Positions 1 to 8,531 of a DNA stretch of 64,000 nucleotides are shown here, piece by piece. Below the pieces are notes generated by a model that worked only from the letters and a program-made list of their open reading frames with translations, was not told where the DNA came from and searched no databases. Location: the NCBI RefSeq assembly GCF_007830315.1, contig NZ_VLKJ01000002.1, positions 62,001 through 126,000 on the forward strand. Direction: 5' to 3'. This DNA comes from Novosphingobium taihuense (GTDB lineage: Bacteria; Pseudomonadota; Alphaproteobacteria; Sphingomonadales; Sphingomonadaceae). A program made the translations under genes and the position numbers. Position 1 is the stretch's first letter. Each line of letters opens with the position of its first letter.

Positions 1-38
1 ATGCGGACGAAGGGTTCGAGCAGTTCGTTGATGTCCAT
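1..38 (-). CDS. N-terminus of a gene cut by the window edge, probably a second acyl-CoA dehydrogenase
   Basis: Only the first 12 codons are visible, reading MDINELLEPFVR from an ATG at 38, and the gene runs off the left edge. A good ribosome binding site (AGAGGA) lies just upstream, in the 14-nt gap after the stop codon of the acyl-CoA dehydrogenase gene at 53-1198. The tight spacing means the two are almost certainly cotranscribed. In steroid and cyclic-acid pathways paired acyl-CoA dehydrogenase subunits are often encoded side by side, so a partner subunit is my best guess. Twelve residues cannot prove a family. Confidence 0.5.
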   Translation of the reverse strand, partial: MDINELLEPFVR

Positions 39-52
39 CTTGTCCTCTCGCT

Positions 53-1198
53 TCAACGCAGGCCCATGCCGCGCGCGATGATCCCGCGCAGGATCTCGCG
101 CGTGCCGCCGCGCAGGCTGAAGCTTGGCGCGATGTGCGTGACGTAGAGCAGCGTGCGATACAGCTCCTCGCTCACCGCCTCGTCCGGGTGCGCGGCAAGA
201 TCGTCAGCGATCACCACCGGCAGTTCCTGTTCGAAGCCGGTGCCACGATCCTTGACGATGCTCGCTTCGACCACCGGGCTTTCCCCCGCCACAAGTCGCG
301 CGGTGCAGGCAATCGACATGGCGCGCAGCGTGGCGAGTTCGGCGGTAAGCCGCCCGACCAGCGCTTCGCAATCCTTTCGGCCCACTGCCTGCACGTGCTT
401 GATCCAGGCATCGAGCAGGACGGCGCTGGAATAGATGCGCTCCGGCCCCGATCGTTCGAACGCGAGTTCGGCGACGACCTGCTTCCAGCCCTCCCCTTCC
501 TGCCCGACAAGGGCATCATCGCCCAGTTCCACATTCTCGAAGAACACTTCGGCAAAGTGGGCATCGCCCGTCAGGTCAACGATGGGGCGCACGGTCACGC
601 CGGGCGCCTTGAGATCGATGATCAGCTGCGACAGGCCTCCCTGCCGGTCCGCCGAGGTGCCGGACGTGCGGATCAGCGCGATCATGTAGTCCGAATGCAT
701 GGCATTGGTGGTCCAGATCTTCTGGCCATTGACCACCCAGCCGCCACCCGTGAGCTCTGCCCGCGTGCGCACGCTGGCAAGGTCGGAACCCGAACCCGGT
801 TCGCTCATGCCGATGCAGAACAGCTGCTCGCCCCGGCAGATTGCGGGAATGTGCTTGCGGCGCTGCGCCTCGGTGCCGAAGTTCAGGAGCAGAGGGGCGC
901 TCTGCCGATCGGCGATCCAGTGCGCCGCCACTGGTGCGCCAGCGCTCAGCAGTTCCTCGACCACCACGAAGCGGGCGAACGGACCCTTGCCGTGCCCGCC
1001 GTATTCCTTCGGCAGGGTCAGGCCAAGAAAGCCCGCCTGCCCCAGCGCACGGCTGAACTCCGCGCTGAAGCCCTGCCATGAACGCGCGCGGCGATCCATC
1101 GGGATGCTGGCGATGTGTTGGTCTATGAATGCGCGGATGGCGGGGCGCAGTGCCTCGTCCTCGGGCGGAAGTTGGGCAAGCGTCAGGGTATCGAACAC
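53..1198 (-). CDS. Acyl-CoA dehydrogenase family flavoprotein
   Basis: A 381-residue protein of normal length for FAD-dependent acyl-CoA dehydrogenases, which introduce an alpha,beta double bond into acyl-CoA thioesters. The family signatures are present in order: the mid-domain motif GMSEPGSGSDLASVRT, the KIWTTNAMHSDY segment, and the C-terminal GGTREILRGIIARGMG. At the position where medium-chain enzymes carry catalytic Glu before GT there is Gly, as in several branched, cyclic and steroid-acyl subfamilies whose base lies elsewhere. The start is GTG at 1198, with AGGAG ten bases upstream. The gene is followed at 14 nt by another gene on the same strand. With the CoA-transferase and hydratase nearby, a role in beta-oxidation of a cyclic or side-chain acid is likely. 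Confidence 0.88.
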   Translation of the reverse strand: MFDTLTLAQLPPEDEALRPAIRAFIDQHIASIPMDRRARSWQGFSAEFSRALGQAGFLGLTLPKEYGGHGKGPFARFVVVEELLSAGAPVAAHWIADRQSAPLLLNFGTEAQRRKHIPAICRGEQLFCIGMSEPGSGSDLASVRTRAELTGGGWVVNGQKIWTTNAMHSDYMIALIRTSGTSADRQGGLSQLIIDLKAPGVTVRPIVDLTGDAHFAEVFFENVELGDDALVGQEGEGWKQVVAELAFERSGPERIYSSAVLLDAWIKHVQAVGRKDCEALVGRLTAELATLRAMSIACTARLVAGESPVVEASIVKDRGTGFEQELPVVIADDLAAHPDEAVSEELYRTLLYVTHIAPSFSLRGGTREILRGIIARGMGLR

Positions 1199-1220
1199 GG
1201 AAGGGCGGCTCCTGTCCCGG

Positions 1221-1240
1221 GCGGTGCATCATGCCACCGC
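1221..1240. promoter_or_regulatory. Palindrome upstream of the acyl-CoA dehydrogenase
   Basis: GCGGTG and CACCGC form perfect 6-bp inverted arms around CATCATGC, itself nearly dyadic. The element lies 22 bp in front of the GTG start at 1198, so it is well placed for a repressor or for an mRNA hairpin. No regulator can be assigned from sequence alone. The neighbouring LysR gene is a candidate. Confidence 0.4.
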
Positions 1241-1317
1241 TCCAGGGGGTCGAGCGATGCGCCCGCAGACCCTCTGCATCAAATATTTATTTTGCCCTGT
1301 CCGATAGCGATCGAATA

Positions 1318-2193
1318 TCAATCTTGACAGCCGGCGAGGGCGGTGCGCACGAAATTCTGTGCCAGCACCGATGGTTCGTTTGCCCGCGCGATGCCCATTG
1401 CGATCGGCAACGGCTCTGCCAGGGTGACGATGCGCACGCCCTCCCCGGCGAAGCGCGCACTGCGGCCGGGGATCAGCGCCACGCCAAGTCCTGCTTCGAC
1501 AAGACTGAGAATGGTCTGCACCTGCACCGCCTCCTGCGCGACGCGCGGGGTGAACCCGGCGCGGTGGCAGGCGAGGCGGATCGTGGCATGGAGTACGCTG
1601 ACGGGACTGTAGATGATGAAGCTGCGGTCAGCCAGCGCGCCAAGGTCGAGCGTCTTGCGCCGGGCGAGCACGTCGCTGGCGGGCAGGACGGCCACCAGTT
1701 CGTCGGTCTCGATCACATCGAAGGCGACGGGCGCGGAGTCCATCACCGGCAGGCGCACCAATCCGACATCCAGCCGGCGCGCGGCGATGGCACGGACGAT
1801 CTCGACGCTGTTCATCTCTTCCAGCGCCAGTTCAACTTCCGGGTAGGCCTGGCGAAAGGGCGAGACGATGCGCGGCAGCAATTCGCCGATGGCCGAGCCG
1901 ATGAAGCCGATCGACAAGCGCCCACGCAGGCCTGCCGCGCCCTGTCGCACCGATTCGCGCACTTTCTCCGCCGCCGCCAGTGCCTCACGCGCAGGGGCAA
2001 CGGCGGCGAGGCCCGCAGTGGTCAGGCGCACTCCGCGCGGATCGCGTTCGAACAGGGCGACGCCGAGTTCGTCCTCCAGCTTGCGGATGGCAACTGTCAG
2101 CGGTGGCTGCGATATGTGCAGGCGCTCTGCCGCACGGTGGAAGTTCAGCGTCTCGGCAAGGGCGCTGAAATAGCGCAGCTGGCGCAGGTCCAC
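1318..2193 (-). CDS. LysR-family transcriptional regulator
   Basis: A 291-residue one-component regulator. The N-terminal winged helix-turn-helix is classical LysR (MDLRQLRYFSALAET, then AAERLHISQPPLTVAIRKLE and FERDPRGVRLTTAG). It is followed by a periplasmic-binding-protein-like effector domain from about residue 90, with LSIGFIGSA opening the first subdomain. It is transcribed divergently from the enoyl-CoA hydratase/CoA-transferase pair and points toward the acyl-CoA dehydrogenase genes, so it probably responds to a CoA ester or acid of this pathway. The start is GTG at 2193. A CGAT-N11-ATCG operator overlaps that start codon, which suggests autorepression. Confidence 0.92.
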   Translation of the reverse strand: MDLRQLRYFSALAETLNFHRAAERLHISQPPLTVAIRKLEDELGVALFERDPRGVRLTTAGLAAVAPAREALAAAEKVRESVRQGAAGLRGRLSIGFIGSAIGELLPRIVSPFRQAYPEVELALEEMNSVEIVRAIAARRLDVGLVRLPVMDSAPVAFDVIETDELVAVLPASDVLARRKTLDLGALADRSFIIYSPVSVLHATIRLACHRAGFTPRVAQEAVQVQTILSLVEAGLGVALIPGRSARFAGEGVRIVTLAEPLPIAMGIARANEPSVLAQNFVRTALAGCQD

Positions 2194-2211
2194 GATACAT
2201 ACTCACTATCG
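2193..2211. promoter_or_regulatory. LysR-type operator (T-N11-A box)
   Basis: The 19 bases contain inverted arms CGATA and TATCG. The T at 2196 and A at 2208 are separated by exactly 11 bases, the classical LysR recognition layout. The site overlaps the GTG start of the LysR gene and lies about 83 bp before the hydratase start, in the divergent promoter region. Binding by the neighbouring regulator is inferred. Confidence 0.55.
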
Positions 2212-2293
2212 AAGCTGGAAAATTCAATATTAGCCCGTAAGAGCACCGGGGCCTAGCTGTTTTGCCCAAGCAATAGCCCATGGAGTGTGCGCA

Positions 2294-3100
2294 ATGTCCG
2301 AAACCCCCTTCCTGCTGATCGAACGCGATGGCCCGGTGGTGATCGCCACGCTCAACCGGCCGGACACACGCAACGCGATTTCGGAAACCGCGCACAGCGA
2401 GGAAATCGCTCAGTTCTGCGCCGACGTGACCCGCGATGCCTCGGTGCGCGCTGTGGTGCTGACGGGCGCAGGCAAGGCCTTCTGCGCGGGCGGCAATGTC
2501 AAGCACATGGCGGAGAAGACCGGCATGTTCGGCGGATCGCCCTTTTCGATCCGCAACCAGTATCGCACCGGCATCCAGCTGATCCCCACAGCGCTCTACG
2601 ACCTTGAAGTGCCTGTCGTCGCCGCCGTCAACGGCCCGGCTATTGGCGCGGGGCTCGACCTTGCCTGCATGACAGACATCCGGATCGCGTCGGAGTCCGC
2701 GCTCTTTGCCGAAAGCTTCGTCAAGCTTGGCATCGTGCCGGGCGATGGCGGCGCATGGCTTTTGCCGCGCGTGATCGGCATGGCCCGCGCCAGCCTGATG
2801 ACCCTGACCGGGGACACCATCGACGCGGCGAAAGCGCTGGAATACGGCCTTGTCAGCGAAGTCGTTGCACCAGACCGGCTGCTGCCGCGCGCACTGGAAG
2901 TGGCCCACGCCATCGCCGCCAACCCCGGCCACGCCACGCGCATGGCCAAGCGCCTGCTGCGCGAAGGGCAGGACATGAAGCTTGCGCCGCTGCTCGAACT
3001 TTCCGCTGCCTATCAGGCGCTGGCCCATCATACGCATGACCACCATGAGGCCGTCAGCGCCTTCCTCGAAAAGCGCACGCCGGAGTTGAAGGGCGAGTGA
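2294..3100 (+). CDS. Enoyl-CoA hydratase/isomerase family protein
   Basis: A 268-residue crotonase-fold protein. Visible signatures are the oxyanion-hole segments GAGKAFCAGGNVKHM and VAAVNGPAIGAGLDLACMTD, and the later FVKLGIVPGDGGAWLLPRVIG region, where the first Glu position of active hydratases is occupied by Gly-Asp-Gly context. The hydratase reaction itself is therefore not guaranteed; isomerase or C-C hydrolase roles also occur in this family. I place the start at ATG 2294, because GGAG sits eight bases upstream; an in-frame GTG lies at 2285. Its stop overlaps the GTG start of the CoA-transferase by 4 bp, so the two are translationally coupled. Confidence 0.88.
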   Translation: MSETPFLLIERDGPVVIATLNRPDTRNAISETAHSEEIAQFCADVTRDASVRAVVLTGAGKAFCAGGNVKHMAEKTGMFGGSPFSIRNQYRTGIQLIPTALYDLEVPVVAAVNGPAIGAGLDLACMTDIRIASESALFAESFVKLGIVPGDGGAWLLPRVIGMARASLMTLTGDTIDAAKALEYGLVSEVVAPDRLLPRALEVAHAIAANPGHATRMAKRLLREGQDMKLAPLLELSAAYQALAHHTHDHHEAVSAFLEKRTPELKGE

Positions 3101-4335
3101 GGGAACCGCAGGCTGCCGGCCCGCTTGCCGGAATTACCGTCCTCGATCTTTCGCGCGTGCTGGCTGGGCCGTGGTGTTCCCAGGTTCTGGGCGATCTTGG
3201 CGCAGACGTGATCAAGGTGGAACAGCCGGGTCAGGGTGACGATACCCGCAAGTGGGGCCCGCCGTTCCTTGACGATGGCAGCCGCGATGCCGCCTATTAC
3301 CTCTGCGCCAACCGCAACAAGCGCTCTGTCGCGATCGACATGGCAAAGCCTGAAGGCGCCGACCTGATCCGCCGGTTCGCCGCGCGGGCAGACGTGGTGA
3401 TCGAGAACTTCCGCGTCGGCGGCCTTGCCAGGTACGGGCTGGATTTTGACTCGCTGCGCGCGATCAAGCCGGACCTGGTCTACTGCTCCATCACGGGTTT
3501 CGGCCAGACCGGACCCTTGCGCGATACGGGCGGCTACGATTTTCTGATCCAGGGCATGAGCGGGCTGATGAGCGTGACTGGCCTGCCCGATGGCGAGCCG
3601 GGCGGCGGGCCGATGAAAGTGGGCTTGCCGGTGTGTGATCTCCAGACCGGGCTTTACGCCGCCATCTCGATCCTTGCCGCGCTCCACCACCGCCACGCTA
3701 CCGGAGAGGGCCAGCACATCGATCTTGCCCTGCTCGATACCCAGGTCGCGCTTCTGGCCAATCAGGCGTCCAACTGGCTGAACGGTGGCGTCACCCCTCG
3801 CCGCATGGGCAACCTGCATCCCACGGTGGTTCCCTATCAGGATTTTGCATGCGCCGATGGCGATGTGCTGGTGGCAATCGGCAACGACCGCCAGTTCCGC
3901 CAGTTCATGGACCTCCTTGGCCTTGGCGCGCTGGCCGACGATCCGCGCTTTGCCATCAGCAGCGGCCGCTGCCTCAATCGTGATGCGCTGATGGACGTGA
4001 TGCGGCCGGTCATCGCGCGATGGCAGGCGGCAGACCTGATCGCGGCGATGCAGGCCGCAGGTCTGCCCGGCGGCAAGGTCAACGAGATCCCGGAAGTGCT
4101 GGCGCATCCTCAGATCGAGGCTCGCGGGCTGGTGCACGAAATGGCGCGGTCCGATGGCACGCCGGTCAAGGTGCTGGGCTTCCCGGCACAACTTTCCGCA
4201 ACGCCCGCGACCTATCGCCACGCCCCGCCGCGTTCGGGCGAGGACACCGTAGCGGTCCTTGGCGAAAGGCTGGGGCTGGACCGCAACGAGATCGACCGCC
4301 TGCTGGCTGCGGGCGTGATTGCGGAGCGACTATAG
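3097..4335 (+). CDS. CaiB/BaiF family (class III) CoA-transferase
   Basis: A 412-residue protein, the usual length for class III CoA-transferases, which move CoA between carboxylic acids through an enzyme-bound aspartyl anhydride. It opens with the family signature LDLSRVLAGPWCSQVLGDLGADVIKVE and contains NRNKRSVAIDM. The conserved DTQVALLANQASNWL segment carries the Asp in the catalytic position. It is coupled to the upstream crotonase gene by a GTGA overlap. In this context it probably activates or recycles a carboxylic-acid intermediate, as BaiF/BaiK do for bile acids. The actual substrate cannot be read from sequence. Confidence 0.9.
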   Translation: MREPQAAGPLAGITVLDLSRVLAGPWCSQVLGDLGADVIKVEQPGQGDDTRKWGPPFLDDGSRDAAYYLCANRNKRSVAIDMAKPEGADLIRRFAARADVVIENFRVGGLARYGLDFDSLRAIKPDLVYCSITGFGQTGPLRDTGGYDFLIQGMSGLMSVTGLPDGEPGGGPMKVGLPVCDLQTGLYAAISILAALHHRHATGEGQHIDLALLDTQVALLANQASNWLNGGVTPRRMGNLHPTVVPYQDFACADGDVLVAIGNDRQFRQFMDLLGLGALADDPRFAISSGRCLNRDALMDVMRPVIARWQAADLIAAMQAAGLPGGKVNEIPEVLAHPQIEARGLVHEMARSDGTPVKVLGFPAQLSATPATYRHAPPRSGEDTVAVLGERLGLDRNEIDRLLAAGVIAERL

Positions 4336-4339
4336 TCGC

Positions 4340-5194
4340 TCAATCCACCGCGATCTGGCGGGCGATGTCGGGCATGATCGGCGCGATCTGCTCCTGCAGG
4401 AACTTCACCCGGCCGCCGATGATCTGCTTGCTCATCTCGGGCTGGCTGTGAACCCAGAACCTGTTCTGCGCCATCTGTTCAAGGAACAGGCGGCAGCCTT
4501 CGTCCAGGTCCATGCCATGGTCGCGCATCATCTCGAACATCGCGCGGCGGTGTTTCGCTGCGTTGTCGGGCTCGCCTTCCCCCGCCTCAGCGTTGAAGAT
4601 ATTGGTGCGCATCATGCCGGGTACGATTGCCGATACGTGGATCGGCAGGGCCTTCAACTCCATCTCCAAATAGAGGCATTCGCTGAACGCCTGCACCGCG
4701 TGCTTGGTCACGGTATAGGCAGTCTGCCCCGGCATCTGGCCGAACGCGCCGACCGACGACAGGTTGCCGATCCACGCTTCCTTGCCGCTGGCGATGATGC
4801 GCGGCACGAACGCGCGCACGCCATGGATCACGCCATGCAGGTTGATATTGAGCGTGGCCTCCCAGCGCGCGGCTGGCACTTCCCAGCTGTTGCCGACGGT
4901 TTCGATCCCGGCATTGTTGATCAGCAGGCGCACTTCGCCGTGCCGGTCGAACACCAGTTCGGCGAGGCGGTCCAGTTCCCCGGGGACTGACACGTCAACC
5001 TTCTCGGCCTCGGCCCTGCCGCCTGCTGCCTCGATTGCGGCAACTGTTTCGGCCGCCGATGCCTCGTTGATGTCGGTCACGACCACAGTCATGCCCAAAG
5101 CGCCTGCGCGCCGCGCAAGGCCTGCCCCGATGCCCGATCCGGCGCCGGTAACAACGGCCACTCCGCCGGAAAATACGTCCTTGTCGGGTGCCAC
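4340..5194 (-). CDS. Short-chain dehydrogenase/reductase (SDR)
   Basis: A 284-residue NAD(P)-dependent oxidoreductase of the classical SDR type. It has the cofactor motif TGAGSGIGAG near the N-terminus, NNAG in the middle, and a Ser/Tyr/Lys active site (NLSSVGAF, then YTVTK). A C-terminal tail of about 50 residues is longer than in minimal SDRs. The open frame continues upstream to 5545, but I choose GTG at 5194 because AGGAG lies eight bases before it and the Rossmann motif follows after about 12 residues. It is divergent from the HsaA-like monooxygenase across a 491-bp regulatory region, and convergent with the CoA-transferase gene. Confidence 0.88.
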   Translation of the reverse strand: MAPDKDVFSGGVAVVTGAGSGIGAGLARRAGALGMTVVVTDINEASAAETVAAIEAAGGRAEAEKVDVSVPGELDRLAELVFDRHGEVRLLINNAGIETVGNSWEVPAARWEATLNINLHGVIHGVRAFVPRIIASGKEAWIGNLSSVGAFGQMPGQTAYTVTKHAVQAFSECLYLEMELKALPIHVSAIVPGMMRTNIFNAEAGEGEPDNAAKHRRAMFEMMRDHGMDLDEGCRLFLEQMAQNRFWVHSQPEMSKQIIGGRVKFLQEQIAPIMPDIARQIAVD

Positions 5195-5685
5195 CTTTTC
5201 TACTCCTGAATGTCGATCGATTACCGCGCGATCGGTGGAGGACACCACGCACGTGAAGCAAGACTGCTTCGCGGATCGGGCCGACCAGCGTGGTGAGGTC
5301 GTCAACGACGACGCCAACGATATCTTCGTAGGAGAATTGATTATCCTATACGCAAATGCAAGCATCAAGGGGAGCATTTTGGGCAGATGTAGGATTTCCT
5401 GGCATTCTGATGCACGGTATCCTTTATGAGCGCTTGCCCTCGGAGAGGAGATCCGAGGACCTTGCGTGCAAGACTGACGCTTCCGCGCTGTGTCCAGCCC
5501 ACCTCTGACTGCCGCCCACGCACCAGCAACGCCGTTCATCGGCAAAATTCGCGAATATCCGAAGTGTATTGGCTTTTTGATTGACCATTTGCGTATCTTG
5601 GATCATTTTGAATTACGAATACGGAGGACGCCAATCGGGAAACGAGTCGCCGTGCAGTGAACGTGATTTGGGAGAGATGGGGACC
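5195..5685. promoter_or_regulatory. Divergent promoter region with paired ATACGCAAATG sites
   Basis: This 491-bp gap between the SDR and the monooxygenase gene holds an 11-bp sequence, ATACGCAAATG, at 5348-5358, and its exact reverse complement at 5586-5596. The surroundings are AT-rich compared with the coding sequence. Near-identical sites recur upstream of 17355 and between 21521 and 22932, so this is a likely shared operator. A 7-bp stem hairpin (CCTCGGA/TCCGAGG) lies at 5438-5458. The part at about 5228-5345 reads like coding sequence on the minus strand (see findings). I recognise no RNA gene. Confidence 0.6.
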
Positions 5686-6897
5686 ATGGCCAGCGCTGTC
5701 GCAATTTCGCAGACGGATGCGATTCCATCGGGCGAGGAACTGGTTGCCCGCGCCAGGGCGATGATCCCGACCCTGCGCGAACGGGCCCGTGCCTGCGTTT
5801 CCGGCCGGGACGTTCCGGCACAATCGATCGCGGAGTTCCAGGAGGCAGGCTTCTTCCGCATCCTCCAGCCCAAGCGCTGGGGCGGCTACGAAATGCATCC
5901 CAACGTGTTCTACGACGTCCAGCGCGCGCTGGCCGAAGGCTGCATGTCCACCGGCTGGATGTACGGCGTCGTCGGCTGCCACCCATACGAGATCGCCCTG
6001 TTCCATGAAGAGGCGCAGGCCGAGGTCTGGGGCAAGGACACCTCCACTCTCGTCTCCTCGTCCTACCAGCCCGTCGGCAAGGTCACCCCGGTCGACGGCG
6101 GCTATCGCCTTTCGGGCCGCTGGGGGTTCTCGACCGGTTCGGTCCACTGCCAGTGGGTCGTGCTCGGTGCGATGGTCCCACCGCGCGAGGCGGGCGGCGC
6201 GCCCGACATGCGCGCGTTCCTGTTGCCGCGCGCCAACTACGCCATCGACACCGACAGCTGGCACGTATTCGGCCTTCAGGGCACCGGCAGCCATGACGTG
6301 ATCGTCGATGACGTCTTCGTGCCCGAGCACCGCACCCACCGCTCGATCGACGGGTTCCTCTGCACCAACCCCGGACAGGAGACCAACACCGGCCCGCTCT
6401 ATACCCTGCCATGGGCGCAAGTGTTCATGCGCTCGGTCTCGACCGCAGCGTTCGGTGGCGCGCGTGCGGCCATTTCCGCCGCGATGGACATCGCCCAGAG
6501 CCGCGTCTCGACCAACACCGGAAAGGCATCCAAGAGCGACCCCTTCCTCCTTGCCGCCATCGCCCGCGCGCAGGCCGAAGTGACCGAGATGGAGCAGACC
6601 CTGCGCCTGACCTTCGAGGAACTGATGGCGCTCGCCGAAGCGGGCAAGCCGATCCCGATGGATAAGCGCACGCTGTTCGCCTACAATTCAGCCAGCGTCG
6701 TGCGCCGTATGGCCGACCTTGTCGACGACATGGTCAAGCTGCTTGGCGGCCGTGCGATCTACACCTCGAGCGCGATCATCCAGCCCTGGCTAGACCTCAA
6801 CGCTGGCCGCGCCCACGTTGCCAATGATCCGGCCAACCGCACGCTCGATGTCGTGGGCGCAATGCTGGGCGAAGCGCCCACCTTCACATTCCTTTGA
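5686..6897 (+). CDS. hsaA: HsaA-type flavin-dependent monooxygenase (acyl-CoA dehydrogenase fold)
   Basis: A 403-residue protein, close to the about 394 residues of HsaA, the oxygenase of the two-component system that hydroxylates the phenolic steroid intermediate 3-HSA to a catechol. Segments typical of HsaA are visible: FFRILQPKRWGG, STGWMYGVVGCH, EVWGKD, SSSYQPVGK, LSGRWGFSTGS, FGLQGTGSHDV and a C-terminal HVANDP. The start at ATG 5686 has GGAGAG nine bases upstream; ATG 5677 abuts that site and is less likely. It heads an operon with hydrolase, hydratase, dehydrogenase and aldolase genes. No flavin reductase (HsaB) gene lies nearby, so the reductase must be elsewhere or shared. The exact phenolic substrate is unknown. 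Confidence 0.85.
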   Translation: MASAVAISQTDAIPSGEELVARARAMIPTLRERARACVSGRDVPAQSIAEFQEAGFFRILQPKRWGGYEMHPNVFYDVQRALAEGCMSTGWMYGVVGCHPYEIALFHEEAQAEVWGKDTSTLVSSSYQPVGKVTPVDGGYRLSGRWGFSTGSVHCQWVVLGAMVPPREAGGAPDMRAFLLPRANYAIDTDSWHVFGLQGTGSHDVIVDDVFVPEHRTHRSIDGFLCTNPGQETNTGPLYTLPWAQVFMRSVSTAAFGGARAAISAAMDIAQSRVSTNTGKASKSDPFLLAAIARAQAEVTEMEQTLRLTFEELMALAEAGKPIPMDKRTLFAYNSASVVRRMADLVDDMVKLLGGRAIYTSSAIIQPWLDLNAGRAHVANDPANRTLDVVGAMLGEAPTFTFL

Positions 6898-6909
6898 TCG
6901 GAGCGCCCC

Positions 6910-7740
6910 TTGGCTGACCTGACCCAGACCACGCATCGCGTTTCCGGCGGCTACGACATCGTCATTGCCGAAGCGGGCGATCCGTCCGCACCTGCCGTCG
7001 TTTTCCTGCACGGCAGCGGCCCCGGCGCTTCGGGCGCATCCAACTTCCGCCAGAACATCGATGCCTTCGTCGGTGGCGGATACCGCGTGATCCTGCCCGA
7101 CCTGATCGGCTACGGCGGCTCGTCCAAGCCCGAGGGGCTGGACTACACGCTGCAGCTCTTCACCGACACAGTGCATGAAGCGCTTGTTGCCCACGGCGTG
7201 ACCAGCGCCAGCCTCGTCGGCAATTCGCTGGGCGGCGGGATTGCCCTGCTGATGACGCTGGATCACCCGGAGTTCACAAGGAACCTCGTGCTCATGGCGC
7301 CGGGCTGCGTGGCCGAGCGTGAGGCCTATTTCGTGATGCCCGGCATCACCAAGATGGTCTCCAGCTTCGGCGGGCCGGACTTCAACCTTGCCGAACAGAA
7401 GCGTCTCGTCTCGAACCTCGTCCACCCCGATTTCGCGAGCAAGATTCCAGATGCGCTGGTGGAGGAACGCTTCGCTGTCGCCCGCACCCAGCCCAAGGAC
7501 GTGCTGGTGCGCATGCGCACGCCCGATCTGTCGCCGCGCCTGCCGGAGATCACTCAGCCCGTCTTCGTGCTCTGGGGCCTGAACGACGAATTCTGCCCCG
7601 AAGCCCACTCTCGTCTGTTCCTTGAACACTGCCCGGACGTTCGTGCGATCACCTTCGGCCGCACCGGCCACTGGGTGCAAGTCGAGCGCGCCGCCGAATT
7701 CAACGCCTATGCCATCGAGTTCCTCAATGCCCGCCGATAA
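6910..7740 (+). CDS. hsaD: Meta-cleavage product hydrolase (HsaD/MhpC type alpha/beta hydrolase)
   Basis: A 276-residue alpha/beta-hydrolase that would cleave a C-C bond in a vinylogous 1,5-diketone from extradiol ring cleavage. The family features are FLHGSGPGASG (oxyanion region), the nucleophile elbow VGNSLGGG with Ser106, Asp226 in LWGLNDEF, and His254 in RTGHWVQVE. It starts with TTG at 6910, preceded by CGGAG at six bases; no better start fits the family N-terminus. The product would be a 2-hydroxypentadienoate, the substrate of the next gene, which overlaps by 14 bp. The dioxygenase that should supply its substrate is absent from this window. Confidence 0.9.
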   Translation: MADLTQTTHRVSGGYDIVIAEAGDPSAPAVVFLHGSGPGASGASNFRQNIDAFVGGGYRVILPDLIGYGGSSKPEGLDYTLQLFTDTVHEALVAHGVTSASLVGNSLGGGIALLMTLDHPEFTRNLVLMAPGCVAEREAYFVMPGITKMVSSFGGPDFNLAEQKRLVSNLVHPDFASKIPDALVEERFAVARTQPKDVLVRMRTPDLSPRLPEITQPVFVLWGLNDEFCPEAHSRLFLEHCPDVRAITFGRTGHWVQVERAAEFNAYAIEFLNARR

Positions 7741-8521
7741 GATCCAGCATTTCGGTGCCGCGCTTTACGAAGCGCTGCGCGCCCGCAAGACCATTGCCCC
7801 GCTGATAGAGCAGGACCCCTCGCTGACGCTCGACGATGCCTATGCGATCAACCTCGATTTCCTGTCGCGTCGCGTGGCTGATGGCGAGAAGGTCGTCGGC
7901 AAGAAGATCGGCGTGACCAGCAAGGCCGTGCAGGACATGCTCGGCGTGCATCAGCCCGATTTCGGCTTCCTGACCGACTGGATGCATGTCGCAGGCGACA
8001 TCGATATCGACGCCAAGGCCCTGATCGCCCCGCGCGCCGAGGCCGAGATCGCCTTCATCCTCAAGAGCAGCCTCAACGGTCCCGGCGTCACTGCCGCCGA
8101 CGTTCTCGCCGCCACGGAGAGCATCGCCCCCTGCTTCGAGATCGTCGACAGCCGCATCGACGACTGGAAAATCAAGATCGTCGACACCGTGTCGGACAAC
8201 GCATCATGCGGGGTCTACGTGATCGGCGAAGAGCGGCTTGATCCCAAAAAGCTCGACCTTCCCAACCTACACGTCGCCGTCACCAAGAATGGCGAGCCCC
8301 TGTCCGAAGGCTATGGCCACGCTGTGCAGGGCGATCCGGCGCAAGCGGTGGCGTGGCTCGCCAACACGCTCGGTGCCTATGGCGTGACGCTCGATGCAGG
8401 GGACGTGATCCTGTCCGGCAGCCTCGTCCCGCTCGCGCCCGCCGTGAAGGGCGATCGCTTCGAAATGACTCTCAGCAACGATGCGGGGCCGCTCGGCACC
8501 TGCGTTGCCAACTTCGTTTAA
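7727..8521 (+). CDS. mhpD: 2-hydroxypenta-2,4-dienoate hydratase (MhpD/HsaE)
   Basis: A 264-residue member of the fumarylacetoacetate-hydrolase-fold hydratases that add water to 2-hydroxypentadienoate to give 4-hydroxy-2-oxovalerate. Diagnostic segments are [27 protein letters not shown], the metal-site region [12 protein letters not shown], and [21 protein letters not shown] split over residues 145-165. ATG 7727 is chosen because the family N-terminus begins there. It overlaps the hydrolase gene by 14 bp, implying translational coupling. It is followed at 10 bp by the acetaldehyde dehydrogenase gene. Confidence 0.93.
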   Translation: MPADKIQHFGAALYEALRARKTIAPLIEQDPSLTLDDAYAINLDFLSRRVADGEKVVGKKIGVTSKAVQDMLGVHQPDFGFLTDWMHVAGDIDIDAKALIAPRAEAEIAFILKSSLNGPGVTAADVLAATESIAPCFEIVDSRIDDWKIKIVDTVSDNASCGVYVIGEERLDPKKLDLPNLHVAVTKNGEPLSEGYGHAVQGDPAQAVAWLANTLGAYGVTLDAGDVILSGSLVPLAPAVKGDRFEMTLSNDAGPLGTCVANFV

Positions 8522-8531
8522 GGAACTCCGA

